Shown here: positions 7,093 to 15,376 of the stretch, piece by piece
Layout: every line of letters starts with the position of its first letter
Numbering within the stretch: position 1 is the stretch's first letter
Source of the DNA: Collinsella sp.
Lineage (GTDB): Bacteria; Actinomycetota; Coriobacteriia; Coriobacteriales; Coriobacteriaceae
DNA: 31,537 bases
Direction of reading: 5' to 3'
NCBI GenBank assembly: GCA_019425005.1
Contig: JAHYYK010000028.1
Coordinates: forward strand, 1-31,537
Notes under the pieces: model-generated
What the model saw: the letters and a program-made list of their open reading frames with translations, nothing else
Told to the model about the DNA's origin: nothing
The model's database searches: none
Translations under genes and position numbers: made by a program

Positions 7093-8892
7093 CTAGCAAT
7101 CTGCTTCCCGAGCGTGGACTTTTCGTTTCTCTTGATACATGTTGTGGTCAGCGATGTGGTAAATCTCGGTCAGTGTATAACCGGGTGCCTCTGCCGTCGC
7201 GACGCCAAACGACGCACTGACTGTCAGCACCTCATCGCTCGCAGCAGCAAGGCTGAGGCGAAGATCTTGCACTACTTCACATGCGGATTCGCGATCGGTG
7301 TGAGGGCAAATCAGCAAGAACTCGTCGCCACCAATGCGCATAGGCACAAACTTCTCGCCTGCCGTTCGCCTCAATACAGACGCCGTACGCCGTAGCAGCT
7401 CATCGCCCATTTCGTGACCGTAGAGATCGTTGGTACGCTTGAGGAAATTGCAGTCCATCATGATCACACTCACGGGCAGGGACTCGTTCACCAGGTCGTC
7501 GCCAAGGGACTCAAGGTAATTTCTATTGCGAAGTCCCGTCAGCTTGTCCTGGAAAGAAAGCTCCTCGGCGCGTTTTGTCATCGAGATGTTATGCGTTGCC
7601 ACGACGACCGATTCCAGTCGACCCCGCTCATCGCGGCGCTGTGGAACAACCTGCAGCGAATACCACGTACCTCGGCAGTCTCGTACCTCGGCATCCAAGT
7701 ACGGCACGCCTTCCATACGATCCCGAAGCGTCTTTATATCTAAGAGCTCCATGACCGCCTCGCGACTTTCGGGACTCACAATGTCTCGGCAAACCGTTGC
7801 AAAAAAGTCATATGCCTCGGAGTGCTCGGCAAATATCTTCGCCACCGATGGCGACATGTTAATCCCCTCGATCTCAAGCGTGTCGAGATGCAACAGGAGG
7901 GTCGACTCATACGTGGTACTGATGGCATTGATGATGCCGAGCTGCTTGTCCTTTTCGGCCAAATTGCGACGATCGGCGACGATACGCACCAACAGCACTA
8001 CAACCAAAAACACCAGGAACGCCAGTACGCCGGCAGTGATAAATGAAATCCTGCCCGACATGACCTCAGATTTGGGATAGAGCGCAAACAGGCGATAGTC
8101 CTTATATGCCGCACGCACGGCATACCAGGTACTTCCCCGATATTCGACACGTGATAAGCCTTCGTCTTTCCAATCAATTCCGCTATCGGCAAGAAGCCGG
8201 GCGAGAGCTATATCGACGGTCGAATCGTTTGAAGAAACGATTTGTGCATCGCGCATCACGAACACCGTTGGGCTCTGATGGAATGTGTTGTTCACGAGCA
8301 CGTCGGCGATCGTATACGAATAATCATCGGCGGGCTCGGGCGCAAGCGATCGATACCCCAGCGCTACGCCATCACCGTACGGAACAACACTCACGGCAAA
8401 GTCGACATCTCGACGCTCAACGACCGTCGAGTAGGACACCTTGGAGCCTCGGTACATCGATGCGACCGACGAACAGGCAAGCTCCTCTCGCCATAGCATC
8501 AGCGGATCGCGACCGTCGATATCGTAATGAGCGGCCATATGACCGTCGGCGTCCATGACCAACATTCCCGAAAGGTGCTCGGTATGGACGTACTCCTCGA
8601 CGAGGTCATCGTTGACTTCTACGCAATCAGGCGGCAAGAACGTCGAAAACGACTCGAGCGCGGCATCCAAATTGTGCGTCGCCTCGGTTTTTCTTCCCTG
8701 TTCATATCGGTCATATTTTTCGCAGGCGTTTTTTAAAAACACCATGGTTTCCTGGCCAAACCCAAGCGTTTTATTGAGACAGCGATGCGTACCGACCACA
8801 TACAGCAGACCCAACAAAACAGCGCTGGCCACAACGCAGATAGCCGCGGTGACTAATGCCTTTCGGCGCAAGCGGCGCTCATCATTTGTCAT
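7093..8892 (-). CDS. Membrane diguanylate cyclase (extracytoplasmic sensor, PAS-like, GGDEF)
   Basis: The 599-residue protein has membrane helices at about 12-34 and 283-304, with a 250-residue extracytoplasmic region between them that looks like a Cache-type sensor. A PAS-like segment (about 320-437) and a GGDEF domain (about 450-595) follow. The signature GGDEF is intact at 521-525, and the metal-binding segment reads DCNFLKRTND, a variant of DxDxFKxxND, so it should make cyclic di-GMP from GTP. The usual inhibitory RxxD site is absent: the matching positions read GEKF. Its ATG overlaps the TGA of the solute-binding protein gene by four bases (ATGA), so the two are translated in coupling and probably signal together. 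No EAL or PilZ protein is present in the window. Confidence 0.93.
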   Translation of the reverse strand: MTNDERRLRRKALVTAAICVVASAVLLGLLYVVGTHRCLNKTLGFGQETMVFLKNACEKYDRYEQGRKTEATHNLDAALESFSTFLPPDCVEVNDDLVEEYVHTEHLSGMLVMDADGHMAAHYDIDGRDPLMLWREELACSSVASMYRGSKVSYSTVVERRDVDFAVSVVPYGDGVALGYRSLAPEPADDYSYTIADVLVNNTFHQSPTVFVMRDAQIVSSNDSTVDIALARLLADSGIDWKDEGLSRVEYRGSTWYAVRAAYKDYRLFALYPKSEVMSGRISFITAGVLAFLVFLVVVLLVRIVADRRNLAEKDKQLGIINAISTTYESTLLLHLDTLEIEGINMSPSVAKIFAEHSEAYDFFATVCRDIVSPESREAVMELLDIKTLRDRMEGVPYLDAEVRDCRGTWYSLQVVPQRRDERGRLESVVVATHNISMTKRAEELSFQDKLTGLRNRNYLESLGDDLVNESLPVSVIMMDCNFLKRTNDLYGHEMGDELLRRTASVLRRTAGEKFVPMRIGGDEFLLICPHTDRESACEVVQDLRLSLAAASDEVLTVSASFGVATAEAPGYTLTEIYHIADHNMYQEKRKVHAREADC

Positions 8893-9725
8893 GATTCCGC
8901 TCCTTGCCCGTCCGTCGTCGCCCTTGCCTTGTACTTGCCCACAATGCGCTCAATCGTGCCATCTCGATCCATCTCGAACAGCACGGTATCGAGGTTTTTG
9001 ACGTACTCCCCCTCATAGCCGTCCTTAAACGCGACGCCAAGGTCAACCGTCATAACGTTGTCGGCAAACACACGATAAACACCGGGATACTGCGCGACGA
9101 GCCGGTCGAGCGATTGGACGTCCGCCATCCAACAGTCAACATAACCTTTGACCAGGGCAGCTTTGCAGAGTTCGGCAGAGCCATATGATTTGATGTGCAC
9201 ATCCGGCGAGATCCCTAGGTCCCCGGCAAGCAATCGGCGTTCACTCACCGAACCGGCAATCACCGCAACAGTCTTGCTGCCATCGAGATACGCCAAGGAC
9301 TTGATACCACTCGTTTTCTTGGTGGCAACCGAAACCGTTATGGTTAGATACGGCTCAGTCCAGTAATACTCGTCTTCGCGATAACAGGGCGAGTAGTCGC
9401 ACCACAGACAATCGATATCGCCATTTTTGAGCAGGCGGTCACGATCATTCCAAGATATGTCGATGAATTGCGGCTTGATTCCCGCGCGCTTGCAAGCCTC
9501 GCGAGCGATATCGATATCGATACCAGCGTAGTCGCCCGTGGTATCGATATACACATAGGGATCGTTATCCGTAACGCCAATTTTGAGTACCGGGAGGTCC
9601 TTGTCAGCTTCATTCGGGGAGGGAGCGCTGTTTCGAACGGTATACGTCAGGACGACCACACAGACGGCAGCAAGAAGTATGAGCACCGACGAGACGATGG
9701 CGGCTCGTTTGATACGTCTGGGCAC
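8889..9725 (-). CDS. Membrane-anchored family 3 solute-binding protein
   Basis: The 278-residue product has a basic start, one membrane helix (about 8-29) and then a family 3 solute-binding domain (VLKIGVTDNDPYVYID, DYAGIDIDIAREACKRAG, a VKGYVDCWMAD block, and KNLDTVLFEMDRDGTIERI near the end). Such domains bind amino acids or similar small polar ligands outside the membrane. There is no lipobox and no transporter gene nearby; instead the stop overlaps the start of a diguanylate cyclase, so a sensory role is more likely than uptake. I chose the GTG at 9725, next to a strong AAAGGAGG (9729-9736). The ATG at 9761 would give 290 residues but has no good ribosome-binding site. Longer extensions run into the purB terminator. 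Confidence 0.85.
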   Translation of the reverse strand: MPRRIKRAAIVSSVLILLAAVCVVVLTYTVRNSAPSPNEADKDLPVLKIGVTDNDPYVYIDTTGDYAGIDIDIAREACKRAGIKPQFIDISWNDRDRLLKNGDIDCLWCDYSPCYREDEYYWTEPYLTITVSVATKKTSGIKSLAYLDGSKTVAVIAGSVSERRLLAGDLGISPDVHIKSYGSAELCKAALVKGYVDCWMADVQSLDRLVAQYPGVYRVFADNVMTVDLGVAFKDGYEGEYVKNLDTVLFEMDRDGTIERIVGKYKARATTDGQGAES

Positions 9726-9768
9726 GCTCCTCCTTTCATCGAAACAGCAGATGAGGTTCATTTTATTA
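9723..9768 (-). promoter_or_regulatory. Start region of the binding protein–cyclase operon
   Basis: AAAGGAGG (9729-9736) stands three bases before a GTG, an unusually close spacing but the only strong ribosome-binding site here. On the minus strand TGGTAATAA resembles an extended -10 element (TAATAA at 9763-9768). Transcription from it would begin near 9756, after the alternative ATG at 9761, which favours the GTG start. No good -35 is visible. Confidence 0.4.
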
Positions 9769-9790
9769 CCAGGGGGCAAGTACGACAGCG

Positions 9791-9823
9791 AAAAAAGCGC
9801 CTTGCCCAAGACGGGCAAGGCGC
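9791..9823 (-). terminator. Rho-independent terminator of purB
   Basis: A perfect 11-bp stem, GCGCCTTGCCC (9797-9807) with GGGCAAGGCGC (9813-9823), is followed on the minus strand by six T. It lies 44 bp after the purB stop. Confidence 0.95.
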
Positions 9824-9866
9824 CAATGGTTGAAATGCATCCGCAGGCGGTCGAATTAGGTCAACC

Positions 9867-11213
9867 CTACTCGAAGCTCAGCTGCTCCAGACGATCGAAG
9901 ACCGTGTCGATGCGGGTGAGGAAGTCCCACGGATCAAAGATCTCGTCGAGCTTCTCCTGGCTGACGGTGCAGCGCGGATCAGCCTCGAGACGCTCCTTAA
10001 AGGTGGGACCGGAGACGCAGTCCTGCACCTCGTGCCAGGTAGCCATGGCGTTTTCCTGCACGATCGCATAGGCATCCTCGCGGGTGATGCCCGTATCGAC
10101 GAGGGCCAGCAGGACCTTAGAGGAGAAGATGAGGCCGCGAGTCTTATTGAGGTTGGCCATCATGCGAGCCGGATACAGCTGCAGGCCGTCGATAACGCGG
10201 ATGAGACACTGGAACATGTGGTCGAGTGCGATAAAGCTATCGGCCTGGGCGACGCGCTCGGCAGAGGAGTGCGAAATGTCACGCTCATGCCACAGGGCGA
10301 CATTGTCGAAGGCAACCTGGGCATTGGACTTCACGATGCGCGACAGGCCACAGACCTTCTCCATGGTGATCGGGTTGCGCTTGTGCGGCATGGCGGAGCT
10401 GCCCTTTTGACCCTTGCGGAACGGCTCCTCGGCCTCAAGCGTATCGGTCTTCTGCAGATTGCGGACCTCGGTAGCGATGCGCTCGCAGGTGGCCGCCGTG
10501 GTGGCGAGGACGCCGGCGAGGTAGGCGTGATGGTCGCGGGAGATGACCTGCGTGGACAACGGGTCGTGGACCAGACCCAGGTGCTCGCAGACATATTCCT
10601 CGACAAACGGCTCGATGGAGCTGTACGTGCCGACAGCGCCCGAGATGGCACCGAAGGCAACGTTCTTGCGGGCGTCCTCAAGACGATCCAGGTCGCGCTT
10701 GAGCTCCCAGGCCCAAGAGCCAAACTTCATGCCGAAGGTCATCGGCTCGGCATGGATGCCATGGGTGCGGCCAGCGCAAAGCGTGTTGCGCTCCTCGAAG
10801 GCGCGGCGCTTGCAGATCTCGCCGAGCTTCTTGACGTCCTCGATGATCAGATCGCAGGCCTGGGTGAGCTGGTAGCACAGAGCCGTATCGCCCAGATCGG
10901 AGCTGGTCATGCCATAGTGAACCCAGCGGCTGGGCTTGGGGTCGCCCTCGGGAACATCGGCGTCGATGTACTCCTTCATGTTGGTCAGGAAGGCAATAAC
11001 GTCGTGGCGCGTGACTTCCTCGATCTCGTCGACCTTTGCCTTCTCAAAGTTGGCGTGGTCGCGGATCCACTGGGCTTCGTCTTTAGAAATGCCGATCTTG
11101 CCGAGCTCCGCCTGGGCCTCGCAGGCCAGGACCTCGATCTCCTGCCAAATGGCGTACTTGTTCTCGAGGGAGAAGATGTGTCCCATCTCCGGGCGGGTAT
11201 AGCGATCGATCAT
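9867..11213 (-). CDS. purB: Adenylosuccinate lyase
   Basis: PurB cleaves SAICAR to AICAR and adenylosuccinate to AMP, releasing fumarate, in two steps of purine synthesis. It belongs to the fumarase/aspartase superfamily: TSSDLGDTA (103-111), AGRTHGIHAEP with His151, and the signature GSSAMPHKRNP (271-281) are all present. The length of 448 residues is normal. The ATG at 11213 has AAAGGAG a few bases upstream; an in-frame extension to 11279 has no support. A TACAAT at 11259-11264 on the minus strand could be the -10 of its promoter, but no convincing -35 accompanies it. The gene is a single unit with its own terminator, apart from purC. Confidence 0.97.
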   Translation of the reverse strand: MIDRYTRPEMGHIFSLENKYAIWQEIEVLACEAQAELGKIGISKDEAQWIRDHANFEKAKVDEIEEVTRHDVIAFLTNMKEYIDADVPEGDPKPSRWVHYGMTSSDLGDTALCYQLTQACDLIIEDVKKLGEICKRRAFEERNTLCAGRTHGIHAEPMTFGMKFGSWAWELKRDLDRLEDARKNVAFGAISGAVGTYSSIEPFVEEYVCEHLGLVHDPLSTQVISRDHHAYLAGVLATTAATCERIATEVRNLQKTDTLEAEEPFRKGQKGSSAMPHKRNPITMEKVCGLSRIVKSNAQVAFDNVALWHERDISHSSAERVAQADSFIALDHMFQCLIRVIDGLQLYPARMMANLNKTRGLIFSSKVLLALVDTGITREDAYAIVQENAMATWHEVQDCVSGPTFKERLEADPRCTVSQEKLDEIFDPWDFLTRIDTVFDRLEQLSFE

Positions 11214-11315
11214 AGCGGCTCCTTTTTGGTTATTGGCACGTTGGTCGTAACCCAACCATTGTACCGTGCGCAGGTGCAAGTATGGGCAGTAGGCATGAAC
11301 CTAACATTTTGGAAT

Positions 11316-11333
11316 TGGAGCGGGCAACGGGAC
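11316..11333 (-). repeat. 18-bp direct copy of the tRNA-Gly 3' end
   Basis: TGGAGCGGGCAACGGGAC here is identical to 11507-11524, which holds the CCA, the discriminator, the 3' acceptor strand and part of the T stem of tRNA-Gly. The copies have the same orientation and are 191 bp apart. This is the arrangement left by site-specific integration into a tRNA 3' end, but no integrase is present. Confidence 0.85.
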
Positions 11334-11455
11334 GTCCGCGTATTTGCTTCGCAAATCCGCACCGGCTGCGGTCGCCTATCGGCGACCTTGCCTGCTCGCT
11401 ATAAACGCTTCGCGTTTATTTACGCTCGCACCCTGTCGGGTTCGAGTCCCGGCAC
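11316..11455. repeat. Hairpin-rich noncoding element bounded by tRNA-like ends
   Basis: Between purB and tRNA-Gly lie several consecutive inverted repeats: GGACGTCC (11330-11337), ATTTGC-ttc-GCAAAT (11342-11356), ACCG-gctg-CGGT (11361-11372), GTCGCC-tatc-GGCGAC (11371-11386) and ATAAACGC-ttc-GCGTTTAT (11401-11419). The right end (11437-11451) is a perfect tRNA T arm, CGGG-TTCGAGT-CCCG, which is the exact reverse complement of 11519-11533 inside tRNA-Gly. No convincing gene is present. It may be a small palindromic repeat element or a decayed integration relic. Confidence 0.6.
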
Positions 11456-11462
11456 TTTATTG

Positions 11463-11493
11463 AAAAAAGCGCGGCACCGTGATGGTGCCGTGC
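11463..11493 (-). terminator. Rho-independent terminator of tRNA-Gly
   Basis: A 10-bp stem with one G-U pair (11469-11478 with 11484-11493) is followed on the minus strand by six T (11463-11468). It starts 13 bp after the tRNA-Gly 3' end. Confidence 0.88.
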
Positions 11494-11506
11494 TTGTGCT
11501 CTTAAC

Positions 11507-11581
11507 TGGAGCGGGCAACGGGACTCGAACCCGCGAGTGTCAGCTTGGGAAGCTGATGCCTTACCACTTGGCGATGCCCGC
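11507..11581 (-). tRNA. tRNA-Gly (anticodon CCC)
   Basis: On the minus strand the gene begins GCGGGCATCGCC and has a 5-bp anticodon stem TCAGC/GCTGA enclosing TTCCCAA, so the anticodon is CCC, reading GGG. The T arm contains GTTCGAGTC, the discriminator is T and CCA is encoded at 11507-11509. It has a clear promoter and terminator of its own. Confidence 0.96.
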
Positions 11582-11594
11582 TTATGTGTTGGCT

Positions 11595-11624
11595 AGTATA
11601 ACGCGGTTGTCTTGTTCGATACAA
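11595..11624 (-). promoter_or_regulatory. Promoter of tRNA-Gly
   Basis: On the minus strand TTGTAT (11619-11624) and TATACT (11595-11600) are separated by 18 bp. The predicted start, about seven bases after the -10 box, lies about seven bases before the tRNA. Confidence 0.7.
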
Positions 11625-11878
11625 GGGTGGTGATGCTTGTTTTAGCTGTGGAGATTCGTTTGAAAATCGCGTCAATTGTGGAGATGAGGACCTTTGACCT
11701 CCTGTTCTCCCTATCTTCTACCTGCGCTTTTGCTTGGTTGTTGTATTTGAGCTCAATTTGTCAGGAATTGGGCAAGCTTTTGGTCAGGCTCCGGTACTTA
11801 CCCGCATGAACCTCGGGGGTAGCCTCATCCTACGCGTCGCAACCTCCCCATGCGGCGCACGAGGGATAAGGAGCAGCC
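11625..11878. other. Intergenic region upstream of the adhesin gene
   Basis: This stretch of about 250 bp separates the tRNA-Gly promoter from the divergent adhesin gene. It is less GC-rich than its surroundings and must hold the adhesin promoter, but I see no clear -35/-10 pair, gene or strong repeat. AAGGAG five bases before the ATG at 11879 is the adhesin ribosome-binding site. Confidence 0.5.
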
Positions 11879-14800
11879 ATGTCCAACGCACCCACGCACT
11901 CTGTCCACAGCGCAATCGCAACAGGTCCGCTGCTCCTGCTCCTCTTCCTGCTTTTCGGCTGCCTGGCTCCGGGAGTCGCATTTGCCATCGATGGCTACGA
12001 CCAGCTCGGCTTCCGCACCATTAGCGATGATTGTGGACCCTTCTTCATCGGCAAATATGAAGCTCAGGACGCCTCGATTGCCTACTGCATGAACCAGGAA
12101 CGCCCCGGGCCCACCAAGCCGGGCGGCCCATGGCTCAACTTTGATCAAGGCTGGGTGTGGCTCGACGACGAGTTCGCGGCAATCGTTTGTCACGGATATC
12201 CTACCGCCACGTCGTTTGGCGGTTACCATCTTTCACCCGATCGCGCCCGCGCCGCCACCCAGCTTGCCGTATGGATGCTCAACGGCACTACCCATGTCGA
12301 CGGCACCTACTCCTACACGACCGCTCAGGGCAAAACCAAGAGCGGGCACTTTACCGCCGACAATGAAGTCGTGGCGGCTGCGCGGTGGCTCCACGACAGC
12401 GCAAAATCAGGAAGCATCAAAGCCGCTCCGCACCGCGCGCGGCGCTATCTAGGAACCGTATCGGGCGGCAGCAGACGTCAAGACATGCTCTATGTACTGC
12501 CGGCGGTCTCTGTTTCCTTCCAAAAGCAGTCTGCGAACACTGTTATTACCAGCGGAAACAATACCTATCAGTTTACCGGGGCAACATTCGATATTTTTGA
12601 GAGCGCCAGCGACGCACGTGTCGGCACCATCCAGATGGACGGCAACGGTCGAGCACAGGCAACACTCCTACCCAACACGGCATACTACCTAGTTGAAACG
12701 AAGGCGCCGGCCGGCTATGTCCCCCGCCCCGATCGCGTTGCCTTTACCACGGGGAATGACGGCGGGCAGGTCGCCATCGATGAACAACCCGGCGCCATCA
12801 CCCTGCATGTCGTAAAACTCGATGCCGCGACGAATGCCGGCCCCCAGGTGGGATCTTCACTCGCAGGAGCAGAGTTCACGTGTGTGTCGCAATCAACCCC
12901 TGGATGGTCGCAAATTCTCACGACTGACGAAAGCGGTCGGGCCACCCTCACCGATGTCCCCCTGGGAACTTTTACCATCTATGAGTCAAAAGCCCCCGAG
13001 GGCTACCTGCCAACCAACGACAGCTGGTCCTATACCGTTGGAGCCGACCAGCTCGGTGATTCAGGCGTGGTCGAGATCGAATCGCGCGTTTCCGATATCC
13101 CCATTGCGTTTGACCTTGAGATTTCCAAATTCAAGGACTACGGCAATAGCGATCAATCCGGCCTGGAGCAGCCGGCAGGAGGTGTTGTCTTTGAGGTTGT
13201 CAGCAACAGCTCTCAGCAGGTTGTTGGCACACTGACCACAAACATCTATGGCTTTGCCTCCACCAAAGACCAGCCCGAAGCATGGTTCGGCACAGGCAAG
13301 CGACCAGCCGGTGTCCACGGAGCCGTCCCATACGACCGCGCCGGCTACACGGTTCGTGAGGTTCCGGAAACCGTCCCCGAGGGTTTTAAACGTGCGGGGG
13401 AATGGACCGTCGAGGCCAATCAGATTTCCGACGGCGCCGAGCTTCAATATATCGTGGACAACCACGCCCTGTCGACGCATCTCCAGATTGTAAAACGCGA
13501 TGCCCAAACAGGCGCCTCTGTTCCCCTAGCCGGATTCACCTTCCAACTCCTCGACAGCAATCACAAACCTGTCTCACAAACATGCTGGTATCCAGCATAT
13601 AACGTAATGGACACCTTTACGACTGACGCGACCGGCACCGTCACACTGCCCGAATCGCTCATGCCGGGCACCTATTATGTACGCGAAACCTCGGCCAAAG
13701 AGCCCTATCTTGTCGGCGGAGAGATCGAGGTAAACATACCCGCCGATATAAACCTAACGCCCGTTGCAATCGTCTCGTATTATAACCACGCCGCGACCGG
13801 AAACATCAGGATCGTTAAAACCGATGCCGTAGACGGCAGCAGCCTCGCGGGCGCCACCTTTGAGATCCGTGCCTCAGGTGATATCGTGCGCCCCGACGGT
13901 AGCATTGCCGCGCTCGACGGTGAGACTGTCGCTACCGTCACGACGGATGAAACTGGAGAAGCACGCGCGGACGACCTCCCGCTGGGATCTGGCACCGCAC
14001 GCTACGAGGTTGTCGAGACTCAAGCGCCGACCGGCTTCTTACTCGACCGGACGCACCATATCGTCGACCTTACCTATGCCGACCAGAAAACACCCGTTGT
14101 GGAAGCACGGCTTAACGTATCCGACGATTACACCAAGGTTGATATCTCCAAGGTCGATGCAAGCGGAGAGCAGGAAGTGAAAGGCGCACAGCTCACCTTA
14201 TATGGTCCCGATAAAACCGAAATAGACTCCTGGACCTCATCCGACAAGCCGCACCGCATCGAACATCTTGCACCCGGCACCTACTCGTTGCGCGAAACGA
14301 TGTCTCCGCGGACCTATGACCTTGCCGAGGAGATAACGTTTGAAATAAAGGATACGGGAGAAGTCCAATCCGTCGCGATGAAGGATGCGCCCATCGAGAT
14401 CAAAGGACAGGTCGACAAGCGTCAGGAACTTGTCCAACCTATCGGGAAGGGTCTGTTGGCTAACGGCGATGGAAAAAACCGCGCCGCGATGCAAACCAAT
14501 ACGGATGGGCTTTTCTCCTATACCATCGATGCTCGAAACGATTCCGCTACTTGGGTTGATGAGTTTACGATTACCGATGATCTTGAGTGCGCCAAAGACG
14601 GCACGGCGAGATTCGTCTCAATCGAAACCCCCGTCGCCATCGGCGACCTCAACGGTCTGTGCAACGTGTGGTATCGCACGACGCCGTTGGACTCGACAGA
14701 CGTCGATGAGCCGGCAAACGCGACTCTTGGCGATGGGCACGAAAATCCTTGGCTTGAGTCCGACGAAGTAAAAGAGAGTCTGGGTGAAGATTGCCGCCTC

Positions 14801-15310
14801 GTCGATTACGACGGCTGGCACCTCTGGAAGGCGGATGTCTCGACCACGGAATCCGCCACACTCGAGGCGAAAGAACTCGACCTTGCATCCAATACCGTCG
14901 TGACGGGCATTCGCATTGAATACGGTGCGGTAGCCGCCGACTTTACGACTCGAAGCGATACGGATTCTTGGACCCGTGATGATCTCAAAGATGAGCACGA
15001 CGACCTTGACGATGCCAAAGCAATCCTTGGCACAGATGCTCGGGGCGCAGTCGTGCACATGCAGGCAACGTCGGCTTACACACCCCAAACTGCACTCACC
15101 AACAGCGCACGCGTCGATCTTTGCCGCAACGGCGGCGGCGATAAACTTGAGTCACATGACGAGGACAGTGTCATTCAACGCTGTACCCTACCGCAGGACC
15201 TACCGGCAACAGGATCAGCTCCCATCGCCGCTTGCATCACCGCGCTCCTGACCTCGGGTGCCGCAGCCCTATGGTTCGCTCGCCTTAGGTCAATCCCAAA
15301 GAAGCGCTAG
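11879..15310 (+). CDS. LPxTG-anchored adhesin with thioester domain and Cna-B-like repeats
   Basis: The 1143-residue protein has a signal peptide (about 1-36, ending VAFA), a thioester domain, six Cna-B/SpaA-like domains (starting near 210, 306, 407, 531, 640 and 750), an unassigned domain (about 839-1100) and a sorting signal LPATG (1108-1112) with a hydrophobic segment and basic tail. The likely thioester partners are Cys70 (YCMNQ) and Gln128 (ATQLAVWML). The repeats show paired Lys (VVKLDA, IVKRDA, IVKTDA) and Glu (YESKAPEGY, VVETQAPTGF) motifs expected to form isopeptide bonds. A sortase should attach it to peptidoglycan; none is encoded here. Thioester domains of this type bind host surfaces covalently, so host attachment is inferred. 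It lies on the plus strand, divergent from tRNA-Gly. Confidence 0.93.
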   Translation: MSNAPTHSVHSAIATGPLLLLLFLLFGCLAPGVAFAIDGYDQLGFRTISDDCGPFFIGKYEAQDASIAYCMNQERPGPTKPGGPWLNFDQGWVWLDDEFAAIVCHGYPTATSFGGYHLSPDRARAATQLAVWMLNGTTHVDGTYSYTTAQGKTKSGHFTADNEVVAAARWLHDSAKSGSIKAAPHRARRYLGTVSGGSRRQDMLYVLPAVSVSFQKQSANTVITSGNNTYQFTGATFDIFESASDARVGTIQMDGNGRAQATLLPNTAYYLVETKAPAGYVPRPDRVAFTTGNDGGQVAIDEQPGAITLHVVKLDAATNAGPQVGSSLAGAEFTCVSQSTPGWSQILTTDESGRATLTDVPLGTFTIYESKAPEGYLPTNDSWSYTVGADQLGDSGVVEIESRVSDIPIAFDLEISKFKDYGNSDQSGLEQPAGGVVFEVVSNSSQQVVGTLTTNIYGFASTKDQPEAWFGTGKRPAGVHGAVPYDRAGYTVREVPETVPEGFKRAGEWTVEANQISDGAELQYIVDNHALSTHLQIVKRDAQTGASVPLAGFTFQLLDSNHKPVSQTCWYPAYNVMDTFTTDATGTVTLPESLMPGTYYVRETSAKEPYLVGGEIEVNIPADINLTPVAIVSYYNHAATGNIRIVKTDAVDGSSLAGATFEIRASGDIVRPDGSIAALDGETVATVTTDETGEARADDLPLGSGTARYEVVETQAPTGFLLDRTHHIVDLTYADQKTPVVEARLNVSDDYTKVDISKVDASGEQEVKGAQLTLYGPDKTEIDSWTSSDKPHRIEHLAPGTYSLRETMSPRTYDLAEEITFEIKDTGEVQSVAMKDAPIEIKGQVDKRQELVQPIGKGLLANGDGKNRAAMQTNTDGLFSYTIDARNDSATWVDEFTITDDLECAKDGTARFVSIETPVAIGDLNGLCNVWYRTTPLDSTDVDEPANATLGDGHENPWLESDEVKESLGEDCRLVDYDGWHLWKADVSTTESATLEAKELDLASNTVVTGIRIEYGAVAADFTTRSDTDSWTRDDLKDEHDDLDDAKAILGTDARGAVVHMQATSAYTPQTALTNSARVDLCRNGGGDKLESHDEDSVIQRCTLPQDLPATGSAPIAACITALLTSGAAALWFARLRSIPKKR

Positions 15311-15319
15311 AGCGATGAA

Positions 15320-15355
15320 AAAGCGGGCGAGCCAGTCCCCCGGCTCGCCCGCTTT
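15320..15355. terminator. Bidirectional terminator between convergent genes
   Basis: A 14-bp stem (15320-15333 with 15342-15355, AAAGCGGGCGAGCC and its complement) lies nine bases after the adhesin stop and 21 bases after the stop of the minus-strand small gene. A run of five T follows on the minus strand; the plus side is only moderately T-rich. Confidence 0.88.
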
Positions 15356-15376
15356 CAATCATTTAAATCGCCGTAT

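Noticed and set aside
11316..11455. A second intact tRNA gene beside tRNA-Gly
   Set aside because: Only a 3' fragment in one orientation and a T arm in the other are present; no cloverleaf can be formed.
10032..11633. A long plus-strand open frame across purB and the tRNA-Gly region
   Set aside because: It is antisense to purB, which has all family motifs, and it reads through a tRNA and a terminator.
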